Source: DASXHY01 sp036272195 (GTDB taxonomy: Bacteria; Verrucomicrobiota; Verrucomicrobiia; Limisphaerales; DASXHY01). From it: a stretch of 64,000 nucleotides of DNA. The stretch lies in the NCBI GenBank assembly GCA_036272195.1, contig DATAZE010000046.1:124001-188000 (forward strand), written 5' to 3'. A model generated the notes under the pieces. That model saw only the letters and a list, made by a program, of their open reading frames with translations. It searched no databases and was not told the origin of the DNA. Of the stretch, positions 42,798 through 50,484 are shown piece after piece. The translations under genes were made by a program, and so were the position numbers. Positions within the stretch are counted from its first letter, which is position 1, and every line of letters starts with the position of its first letter.

Positions 42798-43401
42798 AGC
42801 GCCTCTTTTCTTCCGGTGAATCCCAGATTAACCGCGGATCAAAACTCAGCGTCGCCAAGAGCGTGAGCGCGACGACGGCCGTGAAGGAAAATACTCCCGG
42901 GCCGGGATGCACGGTCGCCACGCGCCCCATTTCAATCATCGCCACGCTGATGGCCAGCAGGAATACTTCGAGCATATTCCACGGGTCGATGATGCGAATG
43001 ACTTTATAAGTCCACGTGCGCGCCCGCTCCCATCCTTTCCAATCGAGCGTGATGGAAATGAATAGCAGGCCGATGATTTTCAATGCGGGGGATAAAATGC
43101 TGGTGCAAAAAACCAGGCCGGCGATGAAATACTGGCGTTCCTGGAATAACGTATGGATACCGCGAAAAATTGTGGTTTCGGAATGAAGGCCGTGATATTC
43201 GCCGGTGACGAGGGGATAAATATTGGAGGGAAAATAAAGGATTAATGCAGCGAGCGAGAACGCGAAGGTTCTCATGCGGCTATTGGGCTTGCGATGGACC
43301 AATTGAAAATGGCATCGCGTGCAGAGAGCGACCGAGCCTTGCGGCATCGGGTCGACCTGTTGCACCAGCCCGCACGTTTCACACGCTACGATGTTGTCCA
43401 T
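42790..43401 (-). CDS. pqiA: PqiA-like membrane protein
   Basis: A 203-residue protein with a zinc ribbon at the N-terminus (CETCGLVQQ, CTRCHFQLVHRKP) and four TM helices, matching one half of E. coli PqiA, which is a two-unit protein of about 417 residues. The conserved SNIYPLVTGEYHG and IDPWNMLEVFLL are present. It is the inner-membrane partner of the MCE protein. Confidence 0.92.
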   Translation of the reverse strand: MDNIVACETCGLVQQVDPMPQGSVALCTRCHFQLVHRKPNSRMRTFAFSLAALILYFPSNIYPLVTGEYHGLHSETTIFRGIHTLFQERQYFIAGLVFCTSILSPALKIIGLLFISITLDWKGWERARTWTYKVIRIIDPWNMLEVFLLAISVAMIEMGRVATVHPGPGVFSFTAVVALTLLATLSFDPRLIWDSPEEKRRYE

Positions 43402-43568
43402 TGATATCGGACGGGAGTGGAATCACGGAGGGAACATCGGCTGACTGGAGGAAAATGGGAATGGGGTGATTACCGGCGGAGTCGAGGGTCGGAGGCGGAG
43501 GGAACTGCCGTGGTGGGGCGATGTCCACCGTCCAAAGTCGCGGTGATCCCAAGAACGCTCGCGCTACT

Positions 43569-44414
43569 TTAAGATTTAATATCGCGGACCTGGAAACTCA
43601 TGGCACCAACGATGAACGCGGTGGTGCTGATGGCGGCGAGGGTGATTTCGGATTGGAGAATTTGCGCCCAGGGGGTCGGGTTTTGAAAAACCAAAAACCA
43701 CGCCTCGAAATGATGGGTGACAAACCAGTTTTGGTAGGACTCAAAAAATGGGATGTGCTGCATGACCATGTTCATGAACAGATACGAGAGTGCGAGTATG
43801 GTGGCAGCGGCAGGTTTCATGTTGAACGAGGAAAACATGAAGGCGATGGACAACATCGTGACGGCGTTGGTCACCATCAATAGATGCGAGAGCCCGTAGA
43901 GTGCCAAGCCCTGGCCTGGCGAAAAGATTCCGAAGATCGGCGCACCTTCCAATTGGCCAAAGACGAACATTCCGTTCCAAGGGAATAAAATGCGCGCGGT
44001 GACCAGGGCGGTGACGCCCAACGCCAGCACGAGTACGGCGGCGAAAATGGCTCCGCCGAGCCATTTCACAATGAGCAATCGCACGCGGGAAATCGGCCGG
44101 GACAAAATCATGCGCAACGTGCCGTCCTCAGCTTCCTTGGCCACAAGATCGCCACCCACGAGCGCGACGTACAAGGGCATCAGCAGCATCACCTGCGGCC
44201 AGACCATGATCAACGCGACGGTGAGGGTCGAAATATATTCGGAGGCGAGATAACCGTTGTTGGCAAGCATTCCCTCGAAGTGGCTTTGCCATTTGGTGTA
44301 TTTGAAGATGATGAGCATCGCGGATTGCGCGAGCACGAAGGCGCCGAAGCCAATGTAGGTGCGTTTCTTGCCGAAAAGCTTCCAGAGTTCGTTGGTGAGT
44401 TGGGCGAAGAACAT
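43569..44414 (-). CDS. ABC-2 type transporter permease
   Basis: A 281-residue protein with about six TM helices. The N-terminal NELWKLFGKKRTYIGFG and the coupling segment VAKEAEDGTLRMILSRPISR are typical of ABC-2 permeases of the NosY/NatB type. It lies one base after the ATPase gene. Substrate unknown. Last gene of a four-gene operon. Confidence 0.9.
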   Translation of the reverse strand: MFFAQLTNELWKLFGKKRTYIGFGAFVLAQSAMLIIFKYTKWQSHFEGMLANNGYLASEYISTLTVALIMVWPQVMLLMPLYVALVGGDLVAKEAEDGTLRMILSRPISRVRLLIVKWLGGAIFAAVLVLALGVTALVTARILFPWNGMFVFGQLEGAPIFGIFSPGQGLALYGLSHLLMVTNAVTMLSIAFMFSSFNMKPAAATILALSYLFMNMVMQHIPFFESYQNWFVTHHFEAWFLVFQNPTPWAQILQSEITLAAISTTAFIVGAMSFQVRDIKS

Positions 44415-44415
44415 A

Positions 44416-45321
44416 TCAATGCAGAATGGGAGGGGCGGCTTTCACCAAGGACAAATAAAAATCCTCAAGGGTTTGTTCTTCGTGCCAGATACCATCGAGG
44501 CGCAGGTTCGCATTCACAAGCGCCTTCGCTACTTCGGCGGTGGTACGGCCTTCGCCCAGCGTGATGTATTTGCCATCGAGCGAGCCGGTAATGATTCCGC
44601 GCTCGCGCAGCAACGCGGTTGCGGCGGCAAAGTCCGGCGTGCGCAGGGCGATCCGGCCGCGCCCGGCCTTGATGTCGGCGATTTGCCCTTCGAACACTTT
44701 GCGGCCCTGGTTCAATACGGCGATGCGACTGCACAGTTGCTCGACTTCGCCCAGCAAATGCGAGGACAGCAGAATCGTCAGGCCAAGTTCGCGATGCAGA
44801 CGAGCGATGGTCTGGCGCATCTCGGCGATGCCTTCGGGATCGAGGCCGCTGCCGGGCTCATCGAGAATGAGTAATTCTGGCTCTGGCAGGAGCGCCTGGG
44901 CAATGGCGAGGCGCGCGCGCATGCCGTGGGAATAGGTCCGCACTTTGGATTGCACACGGGCGGTCAGGCCCACCCATTCAACAACCTGACGGATGCGTTC
45001 ACGGGAAGTCGGCGCGGTATAATGGCTTAAAATTTCGAGGTTCCGCTGGCCGCTCAAATAATCGTAAAACGCCGGCGCTTCAAAAATCGCGCCGACTTTT
45101 TGCAACGCTTGCGCGCGATGCGAGGTGACATCGTAGCCGCAAACTTTTACTTCACCGCGGGTGGGCCAGACCTGCCCGAGCATCATGCCAATGGTGGTGC
45201 TTTTGCCCGCGCCGTTGTGGCCGAGGAGGCCGAAGATTTCACCACGCGGCACGGCGAGGGACAACTCATGCACGGCGACACGAGCGCCAAATTTTTTGTG
45301 GAGGTGGCTCAGCGCAATCAT
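44416..45321 (-). CDS. ABC transporter ATP-binding protein
   Basis: A 301-residue ATPase: Walker A GHNGAGKSTTIGMMLG, signature YSHGMRARLAIAQALL and Walker B LLILDEPGSGLD. It is of the ABC-2 exporter class (CcmA/NatA-like), with a C-terminal region after about 215. Its start overlaps the prepilin gene's stop by 4 bases, so expression is coupled to a prepilin-like protein. Confidence 0.93.
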   Translation of the reverse strand: MIALSHLHKKFGARVAVHELSLAVPRGEIFGLLGHNGAGKSTTIGMMLGQVWPTRGEVKVCGYDVTSHRAQALQKVGAIFEAPAFYDYLSGQRNLEILSHYTAPTSRERIRQVVEWVGLTARVQSKVRTYSHGMRARLAIAQALLPEPELLILDEPGSGLDPEGIAEMRQTIARLHRELGLTILLSSHLLGEVEQLCSRIAVLNQGRKVFEGQIADIKAGRGRIALRTPDFAAATALLRERGIITGSLDGKYITLGEGRTTAEVAKALVNANLRLDGIWHEEQTLEDFYLSLVKAAPPILH

Positions 45322-45992
45322 GGAGGGAGGGTGCCTTCGATGGTCAGGAGGTTTTTAATGTGGCCATCGGCATAGAGATAATTGACGGCCTTGCCGGGGC
45401 CGCGCGCGGCGTGAAAGTTTTGCTTGTCGAAAAACACCGGGATGGCGTGAGGATCGAAAACCATGCCCAGGACCTTGAAATTATCGGCGTTCTGGCCATT
45501 GAGCAGGCTGTTCCAGGAATAACTCGAGCCGGTTTTTTCAAAAACCTCCTGATTGTCGGAAGGGCAGCGCAGGACGTTGGTATTTCCAAGCTCGCCGCGC
45601 AACACGACGTCCACGCTGGGCAGCGAATTCGTGGCGGGGGCGTTGGTGTCCGTGGAAAGGTCGCGCATCACCGGGAGACGATTGTTATTTTGATCCACGT
45701 AGATTTGCAACGCAAGACCGACCTGGTGGAGGTTGCTGATGCAAGCTGCGGAACGGCCGGCTTCCTTGCCTTTGCTCAGCACCGGCAGCAGGAGCGCGGC
45801 AAGAACGGCGATGATGGAGATGACGACCAGCAATTCGATGAGAGTGAACGCTGGAACGTTGGCGCGGATTGAATCCGCCCGCGAAGCCAGCCTGGGAGCG
45901 CCACTGTCTCGGCGGCAAGAATCCGCCTCGCATTTGAAACTTGCCGGCGGGACGCCGGCGCTCCCGGGAGTTTGGTGGGAGGCCTTGCTCAT
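45318..45992 (-). CDS. Prepilin-like protein, H-X9-DG related
   Basis: A 224-residue protein. Prepilin core RANVPA|FTLIELLVVISIIAVLA with the +5 Glu. The C-terminal GKAVNYLYADGHIKNL fits the H-X9-DG class. The first 45 residues (GSAGVPPAS ... GAPRLAS) are coded by two inverted short-hairpin repeats, so the leader is repeat-derived. Its start overlaps the stop of the preceding gene, and its stop overlaps the ABC ATPase start. Confidence 0.87.
   Translation of the reverse strand: MSKASHQTPGSAGVPPASFKCEADSCRRDSGAPRLASRADSIRANVPAFTLIELLVVISIIAVLAALLLPVLSKGKEAGRSAACISNLHQVGLALQIYVDQNNNRLPVMRDLSTDTNAPATNSLPSVDVVLRGELGNTNVLRCPSDNQEVFEKTGSSYSWNSLLNGQNADNFKVLGMVFDPHAIPVFFDKQNFHAARGPGKAVNYLYADGHIKNLLTIEGTLPP
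45861..45968. repeat. Compound short-hairpin repeats in a prepilin leader
   Basis: GCGGATT-G-AATCCGC at 45864-45878. Then a decayed minus-oriented copy of the GCTCCCAGG hairpin (45890-45920). Then an intact plus-oriented copy, GCCGGCG-GGA-CGCCGGC with tail GCTCCC, at 45943-45966. The two make a large inverted repeat. Confidence 0.8.
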
Positions 45993-46606
45993 TGACGGCG
46001 TAGCCTCGTTCCCGTTTCCATCGAGCGCTGCAATTCTTCCAGCACGGGCGCCAATTCCGCCTTGGTTTCAGCCGAGCTTTGACTGTAAAACGATTTCAAC
46101 CCAATGGTGCGGATTTTCGCCTCGAGTTCCGGACTGACGGGCGCATTGGTGCGGGATGGTGTGGCTCCGTTTCCATTTGCGGCCTGTTGATTCGCCTTGC
46201 GCAAATTGTTGAGGGCGTCATCAACCATTTTGCGGCGCTTTTCCTCCGGCAATTGCTCGAATGCGCCGATCATTTGCTTGAAGCCGGTCGGCATGGTGGC
46301 ATCAATGAACTGGCTTTTTTCGTCTTCGGTCATTTGTGCGAACCAATCGCCGATGAGATGTTCGGCCCGGAGGCGCTGGCGCTCTTCATAAGAAAGGGCG
46401 TTCAATTTGTCTTCCAGGGCCTTGAGGGCTTGCGCACGCGCGTCGCCGGTGAGTTTGCTGAAATCGACCGAAGTCATGTACGCCTGGACTTTGTCGGCCG
46501 TCATTTTGATGCTCGCCAAATACCAACGGCCAGCCCAGGCCGCCAACCAGATGGCGACGATTGCGGAGGTCGCCCACAGGAGAAATCGTTGCCGTTGGTT
46601 TAGCAT
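45989..46606 (-). CDS. Single-pass membrane protein of unknown function
   Basis: A 205-residue protein with an N-terminal TM helix (about 8-29, FLLWATSAIVAIWLAAWAGR) and a helical domain rich in charged residues (DKLNALSYEERQRLRAEHLI, FEQLPEEKRRKMVDDALNNL). The repeated 'EER' and 'EEKRR' helices recall DUF3106-like proteins but I cannot assign it. First gene of the operon with the prepilin and ABC exporter. Confidence 0.75.
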   Translation of the reverse strand: MLNQRQRFLLWATSAIVAIWLAAWAGRWYLASIKMTADKVQAYMTSVDFSKLTGDARAQALKALEDKLNALSYEERQRLRAEHLIGDWFAQMTEDEKSQFIDATMPTGFKQMIGAFEQLPEEKRRKMVDDALNNLRKANQQAANGNGATPSRTNAPVSPELEAKIRTIGLKSFYSQSSAETKAELAPVLEELQRSMETGTRLRRQ

Positions 46607-46977
46607 GGACGGAGTCTAGTCCAGCGGGCTGGGAGAGGCCATTCCTTCTTGAAAATGGGCGGCGCGAGCCGATGATGGTCCGTTGCCGTTGATTATTGTG
46701 CAGGTCATAATGGTTTTTCAGGACATGGTTTTGACAAGGTGCCCCGGTAATCGTTACGAAAAGCGTTCCTTTCCCTCTTCGATGCGGGATTGCAAAATTC
46801 GTTCAATAAACACGGCTTTCGAAAACCTATTAAGCGTCAATTCGTCTCTTTTTCCGTTCTTCTTTGCGGAGCCAGACCAGACTTTGTGAAAAAAATCACA
46901 AATTCAACTTGCCTGACTTTTTATCGCCGTTTAGGTTCCTTTCGCCAGACCTATAACGCGGACGGTTGGTGGTCTTT
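46607..46977. other. Upstream region of the nuo operon
   Basis: A 370-base gap with no gene, and no nuoA. It holds the palindrome at 46883 and a TATAAC hexamer at 46952-46957 that could be a -10 element 20 bases before the nuoB start. A TTGACA at 46731 has no good partner. Confidence 0.5.
46883..46902. promoter_or_regulatory. CRP/FNR-type operator upstream of nuoB
   Basis: TTTGTGA, six A, TCACAAA: a perfect palindrome that contains TGTGA-N6-TCACA, the CRP consensus core. If transcription starts near 46964 (after TATAAC), the centre lies near -71.5, a common class I position. Binding is inferred, not shown. Confidence 0.6.
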
Positions 46978-47529
46978 ATGGATACGAGCACGAAAACTGA
47001 ATTTGGTTTCGATACCCGAGCGGAAGGGAACGTGATCCACACCCGCTCGGACACGGCTATCGACTGGCTCCGCAATAGCGCCGACAAGGGCATTAATCTT
47101 TTCCGCAAGAATTCGCTCTGGCCAATGCCCATGGGCCTGGCCTGTTGTGCGATTGAACTCATGGCTGCGGGAGCGAGCCGCTTCGATATCGCCCGGTTTG
47201 GCGCGGAAGTGATGCGCTTTTCGCCCCGGCAATCGGATGTGATGATCGTGGCCGGCACGGTCACTTACAAAATGGCCCTGGCGGTGAAACGCATTTACGA
47301 CCAGATGGCAGAGCCGAAATGGGTCATTGCCATGGGCGCTTGCGCCTCGACCGGCGGCATGTATCGCAGCTATGCGGTTTTACAGGGCGTGGATCGGATT
47401 TTGCCGGTGGATGTGTACGTGGCCGGCTGTCCGCCGCGCCCGGAAGCGCTGTTGGACGCGTTAATTCGGCTGCAAAACAAAGTCGCGAAAGAACCGGTGA
47501 TTGCGACCCAGAAGAAAGTGGCGGCGTAA
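46978..47529 (+). CDS. nuoB: NADH-quinone oxidoreductase subunit B
   Basis: A 183-residue protein from ATG 46978; an upstream TTG is not favoured. The N2 [4Fe-4S] ligands are visible: the tandem Cys in GLACCAIELM, the Cys in GACASTGG and the Cys in AGCPPRPEAL. It carries the last cluster before quinone. First gene of the nuo operon in the window; nuoA is not upstream. Confidence 0.97.
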   Translation: MDTSTKTEFGFDTRAEGNVIHTRSDTAIDWLRNSADKGINLFRKNSLWPMPMGLACCAIELMAAGASRFDIARFGAEVMRFSPRQSDVMIVAGTVTYKMALAVKRIYDQMAEPKWVIAMGACASTGGMYRSYAVLQGVDRILPVDVYVAGCPPRPEALLDALIRLQNKVAKEPVIATQKKVAA

Positions 47530-47537
47530 TCTTCCTT

Positions 47538-47620
47538 AGCCACAGATGAACACAGATAGACACAGATTTTTTAAGACGGATGATTTCAAAATCATCCGCG
47601 AAAATCTGCGCCATCTGCGG
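47538..47620. repeat. CACAGAT-type palindrome
   Basis: The left arm has three CACAGAT units; the centre is GATGATTTC-AAAATCATC; the right arm has AATCTGCG and CATCTGCGG. It fills the nuoB-nuoC gap. Confidence 0.75.
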
Positions 47621-47631
47621 ACTTTCTCAAG

Positions 47632-48306
47632 ATGACTGCGGGCGAACTTGCAACTCAACTCAAAGCGAAATTCGGTGACTTGCTCTCCGAAGCTACGGAA
47701 TTTCGCGGCGAATTGACCCTGATCGCGGCAGATGCCGAACGAATCGCCGAGGTCTGCGCTTTCGCCAAAAAGGACTTGGGCTTTGACTATCTCGTGGACA
47801 TCACGAGCATTGATAATTACGGCGATGATCCGCGTTGGACGCTGGTTTATCACCTTTACGGCTACGGCCATCGTGCCCATTTGCGGTTGAAGACGAGCGT
47901 GAGCGAGGAAAAAAGCGAGCTGCCGACCGTCACAACTGTCTGGAGGACAGCGGATTGGCACGAACGTGAGATTTACGACATGATGGGCGTCCGATTTCGT
48001 GGTCATCCGGATTTGCGACGTATTTTGATGTGGGAAGGGTATCCTTATTTTCCGCTCCGGAAGGATTTTCCGCTCGCGGGCAAGCCCAGCGATTTACCGG
48101 AAGTTGCTTTTACCAACACGACGCCGATGGCGGGTGGGCCGTTCGTGACGATTGCCGGCGGCAAGGACACCATTGCTCGTGAGCCGCGTGTGCGCATCCC
48201 GGAAACGGATTCGCTGGCGACGACGAACCGAGTGGAGCGCCGTGCGGATATAAAAGACGCGCACGGCGAAGGATTTGGGCCGGGGCCGATTGAGCCGAAG
48301 AAATAA
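47632..48306 (+). CDS. nuoC: NADH-quinone oxidoreductase subunit C
   Basis: A 224-residue protein with the 30-kDa-subunit signature (DWHEREIYDMMGVRFRGHPD and RRILMWEGYPYFPLRKDFP). It is separate from NuoD, unlike E. coli NuoCD. It has an extra C-terminal tail of about 60 residues rich in charged residues. Confidence 0.95.
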   Translation: MTAGELATQLKAKFGDLLSEATEFRGELTLIAADAERIAEVCAFAKKDLGFDYLVDITSIDNYGDDPRWTLVYHLYGYGHRAHLRLKTSVSEEKSELPTVTTVWRTADWHEREIYDMMGVRFRGHPDLRRILMWEGYPYFPLRKDFPLAGKPSDLPEVAFTNTTPMAGGPFVTIAGGKDTIAREPRVRIPETDSLATTNRVERRADIKDAHGEGFGPGPIEPKK

Positions 48307-48363
48307 TTTAATGGCCGCAAAAAACGTGGGGAACGCAGGGAAAATTGCCGCGAAATTTGAAAC

Positions 48364-48390
48364 GCACGGGCGGGACGCCCGTGCCACTAA
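48364..48390. repeat. Short hairpin repeat (CCACTAA tail)
   Basis: CACGGGCG (48365-48372), loop GGA, CGCCCGTG (48376-48383), tail CCACTAA. It lies just before the nuoD start. Confidence 0.85.
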
Positions 48391-48400
48391 ATAATGAATA

Positions 48401-49651
48401 ATGGCTGAAGTTCGTGACATCCAAATTCAGGAGCCTGCCGCGCGCGTAGCGGCGGCGACTGATGAATTGCAGGACATGCATGGCGAGAAGATGGTGCTCA
48501 ATATGGGGCCATCGCATCCCGCCACGCATGGCGTGTTGCGCATTATTCTTGAGCTCGACGGTGAAATCATCACCAAGGCGGCGCCGGATATCGGTTATTT
48601 GCATCGCGGCGATGAAAAAATCGCCGAGAACATGACCTACACCCAGTTCATCCCGTACACGGATCGACTGGATTATCTCGCGCCGCTCGCCAACAACGTC
48701 GCTTATGCCCTCGCGGTCGAGAAACTGATGGGCATCGACAAGCAATTGCCGCCGCGCTGCCAGTTTATCCGCGTGATCTGCTGCGAACTCGCGCGCATTT
48801 CGTCGCACCTGCTCGGCATGGGCGCCTTCGCGCTGGATATCGGCGCCATCACAGTCTTCCTGCACACGTTCACCGAGCGGGAGAAACTTTATAATCTTTT
48901 CGAGTCGCTCACGGGCGCGCGTTTCACTACCAGCTATACGCGCATTGGCGGGCTCTCACGCGATTTGCCGCCTGGCTGGATTGAGCAATGCCGCAAGTTT
49001 CTCGATGAGGTGGTCGTGAACTTCGACGAAACGGAGACTTTCTTCACGCGCAACAAAATTTTCACCGACCGCACGCAGGGCGTTGGCGTCGTTTCGCGCG
49101 AGGAAGCGATTGATTACGGTCTCACTGGCCCGAACCTGCGCGGCAGCGGCGTGGATTACGATTTGCGCAAGGCGCATCCGTATCTCGTTTACGACCAACT
49201 CGAATTCGAGGTCCCTTATGGCTCGGCTGGTGATGCCTATGATCGTTATTTGATTCGCATGGAGGAAATGCGCCAGAGCGTCAAGATCGTACGCCAATGC
49301 CTGGACAAAATTCCCGGCGGCCCGGTGAATGTGCCGGACATGAAAATTGTTTTGCCGCCGAAGGAGCGCGTGCTGACGAAGATGGAAGAGTTGATTCATC
49401 ATTTCATCAATGTGACCCAGGGTGTGAACGCGCCGCCCGGTGAAGTTTATTTCGCCGCGGAAAATCCCAAGGGCGAACTGGGTTTTTACATCAATAGCAA
49501 GGGCGGCGGCACGCCGTATCGCATGAAGATTCGCGCGCCATCGTTCGTGAACCTGAGCATTTTGTCGCACCTGTTGCCTGGGCATATGGTGAGCGATATC
49601 ACGGCCGTGCTGGGGTCGTTCGATTTCGTGATGGGAGAATGTGATCGATGA
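48401..49651 (+). CDS. nuoD: NADH-quinone oxidoreductase subunit D
   Basis: A 416-residue protein of the 49-kDa family. It has NMGPSHPATHGVLRIILELD, IGYLHRGDEKIAE and the C-terminal SFDFVMGECDR. It forms the quinone-binding cavity with NuoB. Its stop overlaps the nuoE start (ATGA). Confidence 0.97.
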   Translation: MAEVRDIQIQEPAARVAAATDELQDMHGEKMVLNMGPSHPATHGVLRIILELDGEIITKAAPDIGYLHRGDEKIAENMTYTQFIPYTDRLDYLAPLANNVAYALAVEKLMGIDKQLPPRCQFIRVICCELARISSHLLGMGAFALDIGAITVFLHTFTEREKLYNLFESLTGARFTTSYTRIGGLSRDLPPGWIEQCRKFLDEVVVNFDETETFFTRNKIFTDRTQGVGVVSREEAIDYGLTGPNLRGSGVDYDLRKAHPYLVYDQLEFEVPYGSAGDAYDRYLIRMEEMRQSVKIVRQCLDKIPGGPVNVPDMKIVLPPKERVLTKMEELIHHFINVTQGVNAPPGEVYFAAENPKGELGFYINSKGGGTPYRMKIRAPSFVNLSILSHLLPGHMVSDITAVLGSFDFVMGECDR

Positions 49652-50181
49652 ACGCGACCGTTACCGAATCCATTCCGGACTCGCTTAAACGGCAGGAGGG
49701 CTTTGCCGTGTCGGCGGCGCTCGAGGCCGAGATTGATGAATTGGTCACGCATTATCCGGTTAAACGAAGCGCATCGCTCATGGTGCTGCACGCCATCCAG
49801 GAAAAGTTTGGCTGGATTTCCCAGGACGCGGTGGAATGGGCGGCGAAGAAGCTGGGGTTGCAGCCGATCAATATTTACGAGTTGGTGACGTTCTACCCGA
49901 TGTTCCGCGCGCAGCCGATGGGCAAATTTCAAATCAAGATTTGCCGCACCCTGCCCTGCGCGCTGGGTGGTTCGCATCAACTGCACAAACATTTTTGCGA
50001 GAAGCTGGGCCTGGATACGCACGCACACGGCCCGCAAACGACGAAGGATGGAAAGTTCACGGTCGAATTCGTTGAATGTCTCGCCGGTTGCGGCTCCGCG
50101 CCGGTGATGATGTGCAACGATGCGTTTCACGAAGGCGTGAGTAATGCCAAGGCGGATGAAATCCTGGGAGGGTGTAAATAA
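49648..50181 (+). CDS. nuoE: NADH-quinone oxidoreductase subunit E
   Basis: A 177-residue thioredoxin-like [2Fe-2S] protein. Ligands: CRTLPC and CLAGC. The N-terminal helical part (HYPVKRSASLMVLHAIQEK) is typical of the 24-kDa subunit. It works with NuoF in the NADH-oxidising module. It is followed by a gap of 303 bases that holds a tRNA and repeats. Confidence 0.96.
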   Translation: MNATVTESIPDSLKRQEGFAVSAALEAEIDELVTHYPVKRSASLMVLHAIQEKFGWISQDAVEWAAKKLGLQPINIYELVTFYPMFRAQPMGKFQIKICRTLPCALGGSHQLHKHFCEKLGLDTHAHGPQTTKDGKFTVEFVECLAGCGSAPVMMCNDAFHEGVSNAKADEILGGCK

Positions 50182-50227
50182 GCCAATGCACATCGTAAAT
50201 CGTAAATCGCGAATCGAAAATGTGAAT

Positions 50228-50301
50228 TGGCTGCCCGACATGGATTTGAACCATGACAAAGTGATTCAGAGTCACTTGTGCTACCGTTACACCATCGGGC
50301 A
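50228..50301 (-). tRNA. tRNA-Gln (anticodon CUG)
   Basis: A 74-base cloverleaf on the minus strand: acceptor TGCCCGA/TCGGGCA, D arm with GTG/CAC, anticodon stem AGTGA/TCACT with loop CTCTGAA (anticodon CTG), T stem CATGG/CCATG with loop TTCAAAT, discriminator G, and encoded CCA. U1-A72 and G73 fit glutamine tRNAs. It reads Gln CAG codons. It sits antisense inside the nuo operon. Confidence 0.95.
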
Positions 50302-50424
50302 ACCCGGAGCGTCCGGTAAACTAAAGAGTTTCGCGCCTCAGTCAAGGCGTCAAACCCGCAGAGGCGGCAGAAATTTCGGCGAAATAGTCTGCCGTCCCTT
50401 CGGGACTCGTTTTGTTTTCAACGT

Positions 50425-50480
50425 TTACCCATGGCTAAAGCCGTGGGCTATTATCGGTCGCCCCTGCGGGGCTACAATTT
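50425..50480. repeat. Two short hairpin repeats before nuoF
   Basis: CCCATGGCT (50428-50436), loop AA, AGCCGTGGG (50439-50447), tail CTATT. Then GCCCC (50460-50464), loop TGC, GGGGC (50468-50472), tail TACAA. The nuoF ATG is 12 bases after. Confidence 0.85.
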
Positions 50481-50484
50481 AACC

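Noticed and set aside
46731..46759. Sigma-70 promoter with TTGACA at 46731
   Set aside because: The region 17 bases downstream (TTACGA) is a poor -10, and it lies about 220 bases before nuoB.
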